Below the pieces are notes generated by a model. It worked only from the letters and a program-made list of their open reading frames with translations. It did no database searches and had not been told where the DNA came from. Source: Alphaproteobacteria bacterium (lineage in GTDB: Bacteria; Pseudomonadota; Alphaproteobacteria; JANQMY01). From it: DNA of 64,000 bases. Shown in pieces: positions 7,918 to 17,158 of the stretch. Positions within the stretch are counted from its first letter, which is position 1. Each line of letters opens with the position of its first letter. The stretch lies in assembly GCA_028289425.1 (NCBI GenBank), contig JANQPL010000006.1, positions 59,128 to 123,127 on the forward strand, in the 5' to 3' direction. The position numbers and the translations under genes were made by a program.

Positions 7918-9523
7918 GCTTTACGCTGTGGAAAAGCTTGTAGGTGATGCTGTCGGTCAGCGCCTGGAAAGACGCATCGACGATATTCGGAGAAACGCCG
8001 ACGGTGTACCAACGGGCCCCTTTCGAATCGGCGCTTTCGACCATCACCCGCGTCACCGCTTCGGTTCCCGACGTCAAGATACGGACCTTGAAGTCCACCA
8101 GGCGCAAATCCTCAATATACTGAGAGAACTTACCCAAATCCTTGCGCAACGCCATGTCCAGTGCATTGACCGGGCCGTTGCCCTCACCGACGGACATAAG
8201 CGTTTCGCCATCGATGTTCATCTTGACAGTGGCTTCGGAAATGGTCACCAGCTGTCCGACCGCGTTGTAACGCCGTTCCACCATCACCCGGAAACTCTCG
8301 ACGGAAAAATACTCCGGCACTTGATTAAGGGCGCGGCGGGCCAACAGTTCGAAGCTTGCTTCGGCCCCGTCATAGGAATAGCCCAAGAACTCCTTTTCCT
8401 TTACTTCATCCAGCAGACGCTGAACCCGGTCATCCTTTGGATCGATCTCAATGTCCAACGCCTCCAAACGTGCGAGAATGTTCGATCGCCCCGCTTGGTT
8501 GGACACCAGGATCGTACGCTCGTTGCCGACGCTTTCGGGCGGCACGTGCTCATAGGTTTTTGGGTCTTTCTGCACGGCAGATACGTGCAGCCCCCCCTTA
8601 TGCGCGAAAGCGGATGCGCCCACATAGGGGGCATGGCGGTCGGGCGCCCGGTTGAGGATTTCATCAAGCAATCTGGATACGGATGAAAGACGCGCAAGCC
8701 CTTCTTTCGAAACACCCGTCTCAAGGCATTCTTTGTAAGGGGATTTGAGAATAAAGGTGGGCAACAAAGAAACCAGATTGGCGTTACCGCACCGTTCACC
8801 CAATCCGTTCAACGTTCCCTGAACCTGGCGCACGCCGGCCCGTACGGCCGCCAATGTATTGGCGACCGCATTTTCCGTGTCGTTATGGGCGTGAATACCC
8901 AAACGGTCGCCGGGGATCGTTTCAGTCACTTTGGTGACGATGTCATACACCTCATGAGGCAGCGTGCCGCCATTGGTGTCGCACAGCACCACCCATCGGG
9001 CACCGGCAGCCACCGCAGCCTGAAGACACTCCATCGCATAGTCCGGATTGGCCTTATATCCATCGAAGAAATGTTCCGCATCGAACAGCGCCTCGCGCCC
9101 TTTCGCCACCACTGCGGCGATCGATTCACCAATGCCCTCCACATTCTCTTCATACGGAATGTTGAGAGCCACATCCACATGGTAGTCCCAGGTCTTGCCC
9201 ACCAAACAAATCGCGTCGGATTGTGAATCGAGCAGCGCCGAAATCCCCGGGTCGTTGGCAACGCTGCGCCCGGCGCGCTTCGTCATCCCAAACGCGGTAA
9301 AGGTGGCGCCGGCAAGTTCCGGCTTGTCGGCGAAGAACCGGGTGTCGGTGGGATTGGCGCCGGGCCACCCCCCTTCCACGTAATCGATGCCCAATTCGTC
9401 CAGGGCTTTGGCGATCAGCCTTTTGTCTTCGACACTAAAATCGACACCCAGTGTCTGCGCGCCGTCGCGCAAAGTTGTGTCGAAGATGTAAAGCCGCTCC
9501 CGGGTCACCTGTCTGTTCTCCAT
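7898..9523 (-). CDS. cimA: (R)-citramalate synthase
   Basis: 541 residues, the length of the CimA type (TIGR00977) that condenses pyruvate and acetyl-CoA to citramalate, an alternative route to 2-oxobutyrate for isoleucine. The HMGL-like TIM barrel starts with FDTTLRDGAQTLG and has the metal-site HAHND and the loop GLGERCGN. YVEGGWPGANPTD near residue 55 is characteristic of CimA as opposed to LeuA. A C-terminal LeuA-type regulatory domain (about residues 395-530) suggests feedback control. The ATG lies inside the end of cysS (19-bp overlap), so the two genes are translationally coupled. The last few codons and the stop lie within the palindromic element at 7812-7917. Confidence 0.93.
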   Translation of the reverse strand: MENRQVTRERLYIFDTTLRDGAQTLGVDFSVEDKRLIAKALDELGIDYVEGGWPGANPTDTRFFADKPELAGATFTAFGMTKRAGRSVANDPGISALLDSQSDAICLVGKTWDYHVDVALNIPYEENVEGIGESIAAVVAKGREALFDAEHFFDGYKANPDYAMECLQAAVAAGARWVVLCDTNGGTLPHEVYDIVTKVTETIPGDRLGIHAHNDTENAVANTLAAVRAGVRQVQGTLNGLGERCGNANLVSLLPTFILKSPYKECLETGVSKEGLARLSSVSRLLDEILNRAPDRHAPYVGASAFAHKGGLHVSAVQKDPKTYEHVPPESVGNERTILVSNQAGRSNILARLEALDIEIDPKDDRVQRLLDEVKEKEFLGYSYDGAEASFELLARRALNQVPEYFSVESFRVMVERRYNAVGQLVTISEATVKMNIDGETLMSVGEGNGPVNALDMALRKDLGKFSQYIEDLRLVDFKVRILTSGTEAVTRVMVESADSKGARWYTVGVSPNIVDASFQALTDSITYKLFHSVKPRARSG

Positions 9524-10875
9524 GTGGTCCCGTCCGGACCATCTTCTATGGCAACGCCCATATCTTTCAGTTCATCACGAATACGGTCAGCTTCCTTAAA
9601 ATTCTTTTGAGATCGGGCGTCCGCGCGGGCTTTGATCAATGCCTCTACTGCCGCCGCATCAATTTCGGCCCCTTTCGGCTGCCACCGCGCCCATTCCGCC
9701 GCACTCATGGAGAACAACCCCAACAGCCGGCCGCTGCTTAGCAGCAGATCCGCTGCCGCTTGATCCCCCTGTCCTGCTTTGTTCGCAAGGTCGTGCATAA
9801 CGGCAAGGGCCTGCGGCGTGTTCACGTCGTCGCTAAAGGCAGCAATAAAATCAGGTGGCAACGCCTCTTGCGGGGCTGCATCCAAACGACCACCCAGCAA
9901 ACGGTACCAGCGATCCAATACGGTCTTGGCCTCGCGGACACCCGCTTCGGTCCAATTGAGCGGCTGGCGGTAATGGGTCATCAGCAAATGTAAGCGCAGC
10001 GCCTCCCCGGGCCACTTCTCCACCAGGTCGTGAACCGTCAAGAAATTGCCGAGTGATTTGGACATTTTTTGTCCGTCCACCTGCAAATAGCCACCGTGCA
10101 TCCAGATGGCCGCCATGTCTGTGCCGTCATGGGCGCAGCGGCTTTGGGCCAGCTCGTTCTCGTGATGGGGAAAGGCAAGGTCCACCCCGCCGCCGTGGAG
10201 GTCAAACGTAATCCCCAGATGATGCGCGCTCATGGCCGAGCATTCGATGTGCCAGCCCGGCCGTCCCTTGCCCCATGGGCTGTCCCAGCCGGGCTGATCT
10301 TCCGTAGACGGTTTCCACAGCACGAAATCCATCGGGCTCTTCTTATACGGTGCCACTTCGACGCGCGCACCCGCGATCATTTCATCCACAGATCGTCCGG
10401 AGAGCTGCCCGTACGAGGCATGGCTGTCGACGGAAAACAATACATGCCCTTCGGCCGCATAGGCATTGCCTTTGTCGATCAACGTTTCGATCATCGACAC
10501 CATGTCGCCGATATGGGCCGTCGCCCGCGGCTCAATGGTCGGTGCCAGATTGCCGAGCGCATACATATCTTCTTGATAGATCCTGGTTGTTTCTCGGGTA
10601 ATGTCGGCAATCGACACCCCGCGCTCCTGGGCGCGGGCAATGATCTTGTCTTCCACATCGGTGATGTTCCGGGCATAGGTGACGTGATCCGCGCCGTAGT
10701 GATAGCGCAGCAGGCGAAACACCAGGTCGAAGGTCACGGCCGTCCGGCCGTTACCGATATGGGCAAAATCGTAAACGGTCGGGCCGCAGGCATACATGCG
10801 CACATTCGACGGATCGAGTGGGGTGAAGACCTCCTTCTTGCGGGACGCCGTGTTGTAGAATTTAATATCCGTCAT
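9505..10875 (-). CDS. cysS: Cysteine-tRNA ligase
   Basis: 456 residues, standard length for class I CysRS, which charges tRNA-Cys in the cytoplasm. The N-terminal YACGPTVYDFAHIGN carries the first zinc-ligand Cys and the HIGH-type motif. WHIECSAMS and FPHHENE supply the other zinc ligands, and KMSKSLGN is the KMSKS loop. The C-terminal DALR-type anticodon region and helical tail (ADRIRDELKDMGVAIEDGPDGT) are as usual. It is the first gene of a cysS-cimA transcription unit, with the cimA start embedded in its 3' end. The start ATG is the family's normal one (MTDIKFYNT). Confidence 0.97.
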   Translation of the reverse strand: MTDIKFYNTASRKKEVFTPLDPSNVRMYACGPTVYDFAHIGNGRTAVTFDLVFRLLRYHYGADHVTYARNITDVEDKIIARAQERGVSIADITRETTRIYQEDMYALGNLAPTIEPRATAHIGDMVSMIETLIDKGNAYAAEGHVLFSVDSHASYGQLSGRSVDEMIAGARVEVAPYKKSPMDFVLWKPSTEDQPGWDSPWGKGRPGWHIECSAMSAHHLGITFDLHGGGVDLAFPHHENELAQSRCAHDGTDMAAIWMHGGYLQVDGQKMSKSLGNFLTVHDLVEKWPGEALRLHLLMTHYRQPLNWTEAGVREAKTVLDRWYRLLGGRLDAAPQEALPPDFIAAFSDDVNTPQALAVMHDLANKAGQGDQAAADLLLSSGRLLGLFSMSAAEWARWQPKGAEIDAAAVEALIKARADARSQKNFKEADRIRDELKDMGVAIEDGPDGTTWRTDR

Positions 10876-11133
10876 GCCTATTGCTCATGCCGCAAACAAA
10901 ATTGTTCTTAAGCCGCCACGCCGCTTAATCACAAACCAGAAGAATAGAATGGAGTGGTTGATCAGCGGTGTGGAAAGTTAACCGCAAATAATCGCTCCGC
11001 AGCCAATCCGGCCACGGAGGGAAATAATCCCAATACAAAGCAAGTTTTTGGTCAGCATTTCGATCACCGACAGCCTATTTGTCATGCTCTGCCCAACACA
11101 GAACGCACGATTAGCACCTTTGGCGCCAGCCGT
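10876..11133. other. 258-bp intergenic region, promoter of cysS-cimA
   Basis: It lies upstream of cysS and downstream of the aminotransferase gene, both on the minus strand. It contains several TTAA-type AT patches (10909, 10925, 10979) but no full TTAA-N7-TTAA site, no clear hairpin terminator and no recognisable RNA gene. Confidence 0.4.
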
Positions 11134-12330
11134 CTACGGGCTGTTTCGGGTCACCGCCGAACAAACCACGTCGCACACCCGCATCACCTGATCTTCAGAG
11201 AGATAGGGATGCAACGGCAAAGTGAGGATCTTCTCGCTCATAGCCTCACATTGGGGCAGGCCATCCTTCGGCGCATAGGGGGTAAAGGCCCGGTGCTGAT
11301 GAAGCGGCATGGTGTAATAGATCGCCGACGGAATATCCGCGTCTTGCAGCGCCTTTTGGATCGCCTCACGGCTATCGGAAACGATGGAGTAAAGCCCCCA
11401 GGCGCTCAGCGCCCCTTCTTGAGCCTTGGGGGTTTGCACATAGGTATCCAATTGAGTGGTATATAGCGCGGCGAGATTGCGCCGAACCGCCAGTTCTTCA
11501 TCGAAAATCGTTAATTTTGACAACAGGACAGCCGCCTGGATCGAATCCATCCGGCCATTCATGCCGATGCGGATTGATTCCTTTTTCTGGGGGTCCGTGC
11601 CATGCCACCGGATAGACTCCCAAACCTGCGCCCGGTCCCCGTCCCGGCTGAAAATGGCGCCCGCATCGCCATAGGCGCCGAGGGTTTTCGACGGAAAGAA
11701 GCTGGTAGCAGTGACGGGGGCAAGGCTGCCCACATTTTGTCCGTCCAGAGCCCCGCCAAGGCTTTGGGCCGCATCTGCCAACACAAACATGTTGTGCTTT
11801 TCGGCGATCTTATTGATGCGGTGATAGTCCGCGGGCAGACCGAACAGATCCACCGGCACGATCGCCCGCGGAAAATTGCGGCCTTCCGCCACCACGTCCG
11901 CAATCTGGTGTTCCAGGTGGTCCGGATCCATATTGTAGGTCTCGGGATCGATGTCCACGAAGACGGGCGTCGCCCCCGCCATGATCACCGCATTGGCCGT
12001 GGCGTTATAGGTGAAGGCCGGCAGGAACACCGCATCCCCCTCGCCGATCCCCTCCGCCATGAGCGGAATGAGCAGCGCGTCCGTGCCGCTTGCGACAGTA
12101 ATCACCTTCTCAGCGCCGGCCCGCTGGGCCAGCGTATCTTCCAGTTCGCCAATCTCGGGGCCGTTGACATAGGCGCCGTGATCGAGCACGTCCTGGATCC
12201 GTCGATCAATCAATGGCTTCAGCCGCTGATACTGTTTTTTCAGATCGACGAATTGGATCTTCTCGCCGCTTTCGAGCGTCGCGACATCGCCCTCACGGTC
12301 TTTTGTTACGGTTGCTGACCCACCACGCAT
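11134..12330 (-). CDS. DegT/DnrJ/EryC1/StrS sugar aminotransferase, probably GnnB-like
   Basis: 398 residues of a PLP-dependent fold-type I aminotransferase acting on nucleotide-linked keto-sugars. IQFVDLKKQYQRLKP at about residue 25 is the family start, and SFFPSKTLGAYGDAG holds the PLP lysine. The 17-bp spacing from the oxidoreductase gene upstream suggests one operon. Such pairs make UDP-3-amino sugars: GnnA oxidises and GnnB aminates UDP-GlcNAc at C3 for lipid A with 2,3-diamino-glucose, as found in several Alphaproteobacteria; WbpB/WbpE or WlbA/WlbC-type O-antigen pairs are the alternative. The start is supported by GGAG seven bases upstream, which gives a short N-terminal extension of about 24 residues. 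Confidence 0.85.
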   Translation of the reverse strand: MRGGSATVTKDREGDVATLESGEKIQFVDLKKQYQRLKPLIDRRIQDVLDHGAYVNGPEIGELEDTLAQRAGAEKVITVASGTDALLIPLMAEGIGEGDAVFLPAFTYNATANAVIMAGATPVFVDIDPETYNMDPDHLEHQIADVVAEGRNFPRAIVPVDLFGLPADYHRINKIAEKHNMFVLADAAQSLGGALDGQNVGSLAPVTATSFFPSKTLGAYGDAGAIFSRDGDRAQVWESIRWHGTDPQKKESIRIGMNGRMDSIQAAVLLSKLTIFDEELAVRRNLAALYTTQLDTYVQTPKAQEGALSAWGLYSIVSDSREAIQKALQDADIPSAIYYTMPLHQHRAFTPYAPKDGLPQCEAMSEKILTLPLHPYLSEDQVMRVCDVVCSAVTRNSP

Positions 12331-12347
12331 AAATTAACTCCGAACTT

Positions 12348-13313
12348 TCAACTAAGAACCATTGCGTCTGTTACTGCCAAGACCGTTTGAAGTGCCCGCT
12401 GTGCTTCTTGCGGGCGAATCATCGGCGCTTCGCCAGATTTGACCGAGTTCAAGAACCTATCCACGCCATAGCCCAACGGGTCTCCAATTGCGGGATTATT
12501 TTTACTCGATTCGCCGAACAGGTCAGACAGGGCAAAATCGGTCGTGTTCTTGACCGCCCGATTCACGAAGTCGATTTCAACTTCTCCATCTTCAAAAACC
12601 AGCTGCATGCTGCGCTCCCGCTCCCGGGCGATGCGGCTTGCGGAGATATCGATAACGCAGCCATCTTCAAGCTCAATGGTCGCGTTTACTTCGTCCGCAT
12701 GCGGCGTTTTCACCGATCGGCCATTCGCTTGAATGCGGCCCACTTGCGACCCATTAAGCGCATGGATCATATCGAAATCGTGCACCATCAGATCCATGGC
12801 CGCGCAGCAATCCGTGTTTCGTCCGCTGAACGGGCCGTGACGCTTGCTGACGATTTTCTTGGGTTTTTCAGGAATGTCGAGAAGGCCGGAACTTGCGAAA
12901 ACGTAGCGCTCCTGATGGCCGATCTGCAAGACGAGACCCCTCTCATCCGCCAGGTCGATCAGTTTCTGCGCATCCTCTATCTTCGTGGCAATGGGCTTTT
13001 CCAGCAAGACGTGCTTGCCCGCCTTCAAAAGCGTCTCAGCGATCTGAAAGTGCGTGGTCGCAGGGGTCGCAATCGTCGCCACGTCCACCAGGTCGAGCAT
13101 GCAGGCGATATCGCCGTAGGCTTGGGCGTGCATTTCCGACGCCACATCGACTAATTGATCCGTTTTCGGATCAACAATCGCCATGAGGACACTGTCGTCA
13201 TGATCTCGATATTTCTGCGCGTGGAAACGGCCGAAATATCCGGCGCCTACGACGCCGGCCCGCACCTGATCCCGCGATGTTTGCCGATGTCCTGCCCCCG
13301 ATACAAGCGACAT
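12348..13313 (-). CDS. Gfo/Idh/MocA oxidoreductase, probably GnnA-like UDP-GlcNAc 3-dehydrogenase
   Basis: About 321 residues. An N-terminal Rossmann fold, AGVVGAGYFGRFHAQKY, binds NAD; HVLLEKPIA is the EKP motif of the Gfo/Idh/MocA family. The C-terminal domain has MDLMVHDFDMIHAL, in which the His-Asp pair is typical of alphaproteobacterial GnnA-like proteins. It should oxidise the C3 hydroxyl of a UDP-sugar for the aminotransferase encoded next. The start is not certain: two ATGs (13316, 13313) follow GGAGG, and a further ATG lies at 13331. I chose 13313 because it leaves the larger gap from the Shine-Dalgarno sequence. Confidence 0.83.
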   Translation of the reverse strand: MSLVSGAGHRQTSRDQVRAGVVGAGYFGRFHAQKYRDHDDSVLMAIVDPKTDQLVDVASEMHAQAYGDIACMLDLVDVATIATPATTHFQIAETLLKAGKHVLLEKPIATKIEDAQKLIDLADERGLVLQIGHQERYVFASSGLLDIPEKPKKIVSKRHGPFSGRNTDCCAAMDLMVHDFDMIHALNGSQVGRIQANGRSVKTPHADEVNATIELEDGCVIDISASRIARERERSMQLVFEDGEVEIDFVNRAVKNTTDFALSDLFGESSKNNPAIGDPLGYGVDRFLNSVKSGEAPMIRPQEAQRALQTVLAVTDAMVLS

Positions 13314-13543
13314 CATGCCTCCAACATTCATTCGAACTGCTCGACGACATCGTTCAAACGCCGCCGTTCAGCTGTTTCCTATGGTCCGAAGTGTTTCCGT
13401 CCCGATCCTGCAGCTTGGATCCCAGAGCGGTAACAGGCGCACTATGTCCAAAACCGCGACACAGTTCGACAATTTTGCGATGCCGTTCTTACACTTATCA
13501 TTTCAAGGCTGAAACAGCGTGAAGCGCACAAAACTGCGAGTTC

Positions 13544-14920
13544 TCATGCAACGGCCTTGCCGTTTTGAGCGTCCCTTTCCCGCTTTAGTTGTTCGGCGAG
13601 CAAAAAGGCAAGCTCGATGGCCTGATTGGCGTTCAATCTCGGATCGCAGTGGGTGTGATAGCGGTTGCTTAAATCGGATTCCGAGATGGCCTGTGCACCG
13701 CCGATACATTCGGTGACGTTCTGCCCCGTCATCTCGAAATGGACCCCGCCGGCATAGGAACCCTCCGCCTGGTGAACCGCGAAGAAGGATTGAACTTCCT
13801 TCAGCACCCGCTCGAAAGGGCGGGTCTTGTAGCCGGTGTTCGATTTGATCGTGTTGCCATGCATGGGATCGCACGACCAAACCACCTTGCGCCCTTCGTC
13901 TTCCACACGCCGGATCAATTTGGGCAGATGCTCGCCCACTTTTTCCGAGCCGAACCGGCAAATCAGTGTCAAGCGCCCGGCTTCATTGTCCGGGTTGAGC
14001 TGATCGATCAGCCGAATGAGTTCGTCGGGCTCCAAGCTCGGTCCGCATTTGAGACCCACCGGATTCTTGATGCCGCGCATGAATTCCAAATGGGCGCCTT
14101 CCGGCTGCCGCGTGCGGTCACCGATCCACAAGAAGTGGGCCGACGTGTCGTACCAATCACCCGTGGTGGAATCGATCCGTGTAAGGGATTGTTCGTAGCC
14201 CAGCAGCAAGGCTTCATGGCTGGTGAATACTTCCGTCGAGCGCAAGGTGGGCGTCGATTCCGTGGACACACCACAGGCTTGCATGAACGCCATGGCTTCG
14301 GAAATGCGGTCGGCCAAGGCCTGGTAACGTTCGCCGGCCGGGCTGTCCTGGATGAAGCTCAAGGTCCATTGATGCGCATTCTGCAGGTCCGCATAGCCTC
14401 CTTGCGCAAAGGCACGGATTAGATTGAGGGTCGCGGCAGCTTGGCCGTAGGCGCGCAGCATGCGCTCCGGGTCCGGCGCCCGTGCGGCTTCCTCAAACTC
14501 CATGGCGTTGATGATGTCGCCCCGGTAGCTGGGCAGCGAGGTGCCTTCCACTTCTTCCATGGGCGCGGACCGGGGCTTTGCGAATTGGCCCGCAATCCGA
14601 CCCACTTTCACCACCGGGCACGACGCCGCAAATGTCAGCACCAGCGCCATTTGCAGGATGACCCGAAAGGTGTCGCGAATATTGTCCGGATGAAACTCCG
14701 CAAAGCTTTCAGCGCAATCTCCACCCTGCAGCAGGAAAGCCTTGCCGTCCGCCACATCGGCAAGCTGCTGCTTCAGGCTGCGCGCTTCGCCCGCAAACAC
14801 CAGCGGCGGATAACTGTTGAGCTGTTGTTCAACGCGCTCCAACGCTTCCGCATCGGGATAATCCGGCACCTGCTTGATGGGCAGTTTGCGCCAGCTATCT
14901 GGGCTCCAAACTTTGGTCAT
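13544..14920 (-). CDS. Class II 3-deoxy-7-phosphoheptulonate (DAHP) synthase
   Basis: 458 residues of the plant/mycobacterial-type (class II, AroA-II) DAHP synthase, the first enzyme of the shikimate pathway. It condenses phosphoenolpyruvate and erythrose 4-phosphate. [11 protein letters not shown] carries the metal-binding Cys; [26 protein letters not shown] and [10 protein letters not shown] are conserved active-site stretches, and [18 protein letters not shown] near the end completes the metal site. The ATG at 14920 was chosen over an in-frame GTG four codons earlier, because the AAGGAG site abuts that GTG but lies 11 bases from the ATG, and the product then starts [10 protein letters not shown]. 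Single gene, preceded by a terminator-like hairpin. Confidence 0.94.
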   Translation of the reverse strand: MTKVWSPDSWRKLPIKQVPDYPDAEALERVEQQLNSYPPLVFAGEARSLKQQLADVADGKAFLLQGGDCAESFAEFHPDNIRDTFRVILQMALVLTFAASCPVVKVGRIAGQFAKPRSAPMEEVEGTSLPSYRGDIINAMEFEEAARAPDPERMLRAYGQAAATLNLIRAFAQGGYADLQNAHQWTLSFIQDSPAGERYQALADRISEAMAFMQACGVSTESTPTLRSTEVFTSHEALLLGYEQSLTRIDSTTGDWYDTSAHFLWIGDRTRQPEGAHLEFMRGIKNPVGLKCGPSLEPDELIRLIDQLNPDNEAGRLTLICRFGSEKVGEHLPKLIRRVEDEGRKVVWSCDPMHGNTIKSNTGYKTRPFERVLKEVQSFFAVHQAEGSYAGGVHFEMTGQNVTECIGGAQAISESDLSNRYHTHCDPRLNANQAIELAFLLAEQLKRERDAQNGKAVA

Positions 14921-15052
14921 CGATCTTCTCACTCCTTACAAACAAGGCGCCTCCTGATCAGGGACGCGCCATGCAAGCGCCAGTGATAGCACACTTGCCA
15001 CGGCGGCTGGAAATGCAATTTTATCTAATAGTTACAGTTACTTACAGAAAAT

Positions 15053-15069
15053 ATAGGCTTAACGCCTAT
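15053..15069. terminator. Small hairpin terminator between two minus-strand genes
   Basis: ATAGGC (15053-15058) pairs with GCCTAT (15064-15069) around a 5-base loop, with A/T runs on both sides. It overlaps the TAG stop of the secreted-protein gene ending at 15066 and would stop its operon before the DAHP synthase gene. Confidence 0.5.
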
Positions 15070-15722
15070 TTTTCGACGGCCAGTTCCGTGGTGGCGCCCA
15101 TAAATGTCGGGAACTCATTGCCCAGAGCATCCGACCAGAAATCGTGGATGAACGTCACTTCGATGGGCGAAAAGTGGGGATAGATCTCAGGTGTGTCAAC
15201 ATTAATGAGATTCCAGTCCACCCCGGAATCAGCCACAAAGGACCAGACCTGCATCCAGCCAAATTCCGTTCGGCGCAACAACAGTGCCTCTGCATAGGAA
15301 GATTCAAGCTCTGCCTCCGGGCTGTCCTCCACGCGCCGGGTGACCCAGCCGAAAACCAGTTGATAGGTCTGTGCGCCGAGAATCCGTTTTCGCGCGAAGC
15401 CCAAAAAATCCACCGCCCCGCCCGCTTCCGGGTCGAATTGGTAAAACACATCATACGGGCTGTCCTTCACGGACTTGCCGGTCATGCCCTGACCGCACGC
15501 TTTTCTCAGATTGTAGACGTTCTGAATGTCGCCGGTGACGCCGCTGGTATCAAGAAACGCGCGCTCGTTCTTCTGACACGCCTGCAATATCAGCGTGTTC
15601 ATATTGCGTACATGCTCGCCAAAGCTCGCGTAAGACGCAACTTCAGCATGCGCCGGCAAACTCATCAGTATACCAACAAAGAAAACGGTAAGCTTCGGAA
15701 ACCATGCCCCCATATCGCGCAT
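15066..15722 (-). CDS. Secreted protein of unknown function
   Basis: 218 residues. The N-terminus is a clear Sec signal peptide: a charged start, hydrophobic core LTVFFVGILMSLP, and likely cleavage after AHA. The mature part is mixed alpha/beta, with Cys residues near positions 48 and 76 (QACQKN, KACGQG) that could form a disulfide, and a Trp-rich C-terminal half (WMQVWSFVADSGVDWNLI). I recognise no family. It starts 9 bp after gor ends, with AAGGAG five bases before the ATG, so it is the last gene of an rpiA-gor operon. A link to redox or glutathione metabolism is suggested only by position. Confidence 0.75.
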   Translation of the reverse strand: MRDMGAWFPKLTVFFVGILMSLPAHAEVASYASFGEHVRNMNTLILQACQKNERAFLDTSGVTGDIQNVYNLRKACGQGMTGKSVKDSPYDVFYQFDPEAGGAVDFLGFARKRILGAQTYQLVFGWVTRRVEDSPEAELESSYAEALLLRRTEFGWMQVWSFVADSGVDWNLINVDTPEIYPHFSPIEVTFIHDFWSDALGNEFPTFMGATTELAVEK

Positions 15723-15731
15723 TCGAACTCC

Positions 15732-17129
15732 TTAAGTGGCTGCCGCCGTTGCGCCTGCGGTTTTCTTGCGTGTGACCTTATCGCGTAGGGTGACCAACTC
15801 TTCCGCCGATGTGGGATGCACCGCAACCGTGGCATCGAAGTCTTGCTTGGTTGCACCCATCTTCACGGCAATCCCAAGGCACTGGATCATTTCGCCGGAA
15901 TCCGGCCCGACAATGTGGCAGCCAAGAACTCTGTTGCTCTTGGGATCGACCAACAGTTTCATCAATGTGGTCTCATCGCGGCCCGTCAGCGTGTGTTTGA
16001 GGGGCCTGAATGTGGATTTGTAGATGTCGATCTCTCCGCATTCTTCCAGCGCCTGCTCTTCGCTCAATCCCACGGTACCGATGGGGGGCTGGCTGAAAAT
16101 CGCGGTGGCCACATTGCGGTGATCCATCGCTTGGGGATTGTTGTTGAATTCGGTCTCGGCGAACGCCGCCCCTTCGCGGATGGCAACCGGCGTCAGTTGC
16201 AGCCGGTCGGTCACATCGCCCACGGCAAAGATATGGTTCACGTTCGAGCGCGAAAACTCGTCGACAATAACTTCTCCGCCTTTGCCGAGCTCAACGCCCG
16301 CATTCTCCAGCCCAATGCCGCTCGTATTAGGAACGCGGCCTACGGCGAACATGATTTGGTCGGCTTCCAGCACCTGACCATCATTCAGCGTGGCTTTCTT
16401 TGTTCCGCCGTCGAGGTCAATGGACTCGATGGTTTTGCCCAGGCATAGCGTGACGCCTTTCTTCTGCATTTCCTCCAGCAGCACATCACCCAGCTCCGCA
16501 TCGAAAGCTTTGAGCACATGATTGCGCCGGTGAAGCAACGTCACGTCAGCGCCAAGACCGTTGAAGATGCCCGCAAATTCGACCGCGATATAACCGCCGC
16601 CAACCACGACAATCTTCTTCGGGAACGTCTCTAGATGGAAGGCCTCGTTCGACGTGATCGCATGTTCCACGCCCTTCAAGTCCGACGGAAGCCAAGGCGT
16701 GCCGCCTGCGGCGATCAGGATCTTCTCTGCCGAGACATCTCTGTTTTCCGCCTCGATGTGGACCGTGTGTGCGTCTTTGAGCACCGCGCGGCTTTGAACG
16801 AACTCTGCGCCGGCATTGGCGAGCACCGACTTATAAATGCCTTCAAGACGCCCGATCTCTTTATCTTTATTGGCGATTAGCATTGACCAATCAAAAGCCG
16901 TCTCCGGGACGCTCCATCCGTAGGCATTCGCATCCTCAAACTCTTCGGAGAAATGACTGGCGTAGACGAATAGTTTCTTCGGCACGCAACCGCGGATGAC
17001 GCAGGTGCCGCCCGCACGGTATTCCTCTGCCACACACACTTTGGCGCCGTAAGACGCGGCAAGCCGGCTTGCCCGGACGCCGCCGGAGCCCGCCCCGATC
17101 GTGAAAAGGTCATAATCGTAATTGCTCAT
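15732..17129 (-). CDS. gor: Glutathione-disulfide reductase
   Basis: 465 residues, a typical pyridine nucleotide-disulfide oxidoreductase. FAD site TIGAGSGGVRASRLAA; redox-active disulfide GGTCVIRGCVPKKL (CxxxxC); NADPH site VVGGGYIAVEFAGIF followed by HRRN, whose arginines fit NADPH; and the C-terminal HPTSAEELVTL, with the His-Glu pair of the active site. It reduces GSSG to GSH in the cytoplasm. AAGGAG precedes the ATG by 8 bases. It follows rpiA by 29 bp, so its NADPH demand and a pentose-phosphate enzyme are encoded together. Confidence 0.95.
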   Translation of the reverse strand: MSNYDYDLFTIGAGSGGVRASRLAASYGAKVCVAEEYRAGGTCVIRGCVPKKLFVYASHFSEEFEDANAYGWSVPETAFDWSMLIANKDKEIGRLEGIYKSVLANAGAEFVQSRAVLKDAHTVHIEAENRDVSAEKILIAAGGTPWLPSDLKGVEHAITSNEAFHLETFPKKIVVVGGGYIAVEFAGIFNGLGADVTLLHRRNHVLKAFDAELGDVLLEEMQKKGVTLCLGKTIESIDLDGGTKKATLNDGQVLEADQIMFAVGRVPNTSGIGLENAGVELGKGGEVIVDEFSRSNVNHIFAVGDVTDRLQLTPVAIREGAAFAETEFNNNPQAMDHRNVATAIFSQPPIGTVGLSEEQALEECGEIDIYKSTFRPLKHTLTGRDETTLMKLLVDPKSNRVLGCHIVGPDSGEMIQCLGIAVKMGATKQDFDATVAVHPTSAEELVTLRDKVTRKKTAGATAAAT

Positions 17130-17158
17130 GAAGATGGCTCCTTGCGTGCGCGATCCTG

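Noticed and set aside
10954..11466. Plus-strand frame between cysS and the aminotransferase
   Set aside because: It runs over the 3' end of the aminotransferase gene, has no start signal and encodes His/Arg-rich sequence.
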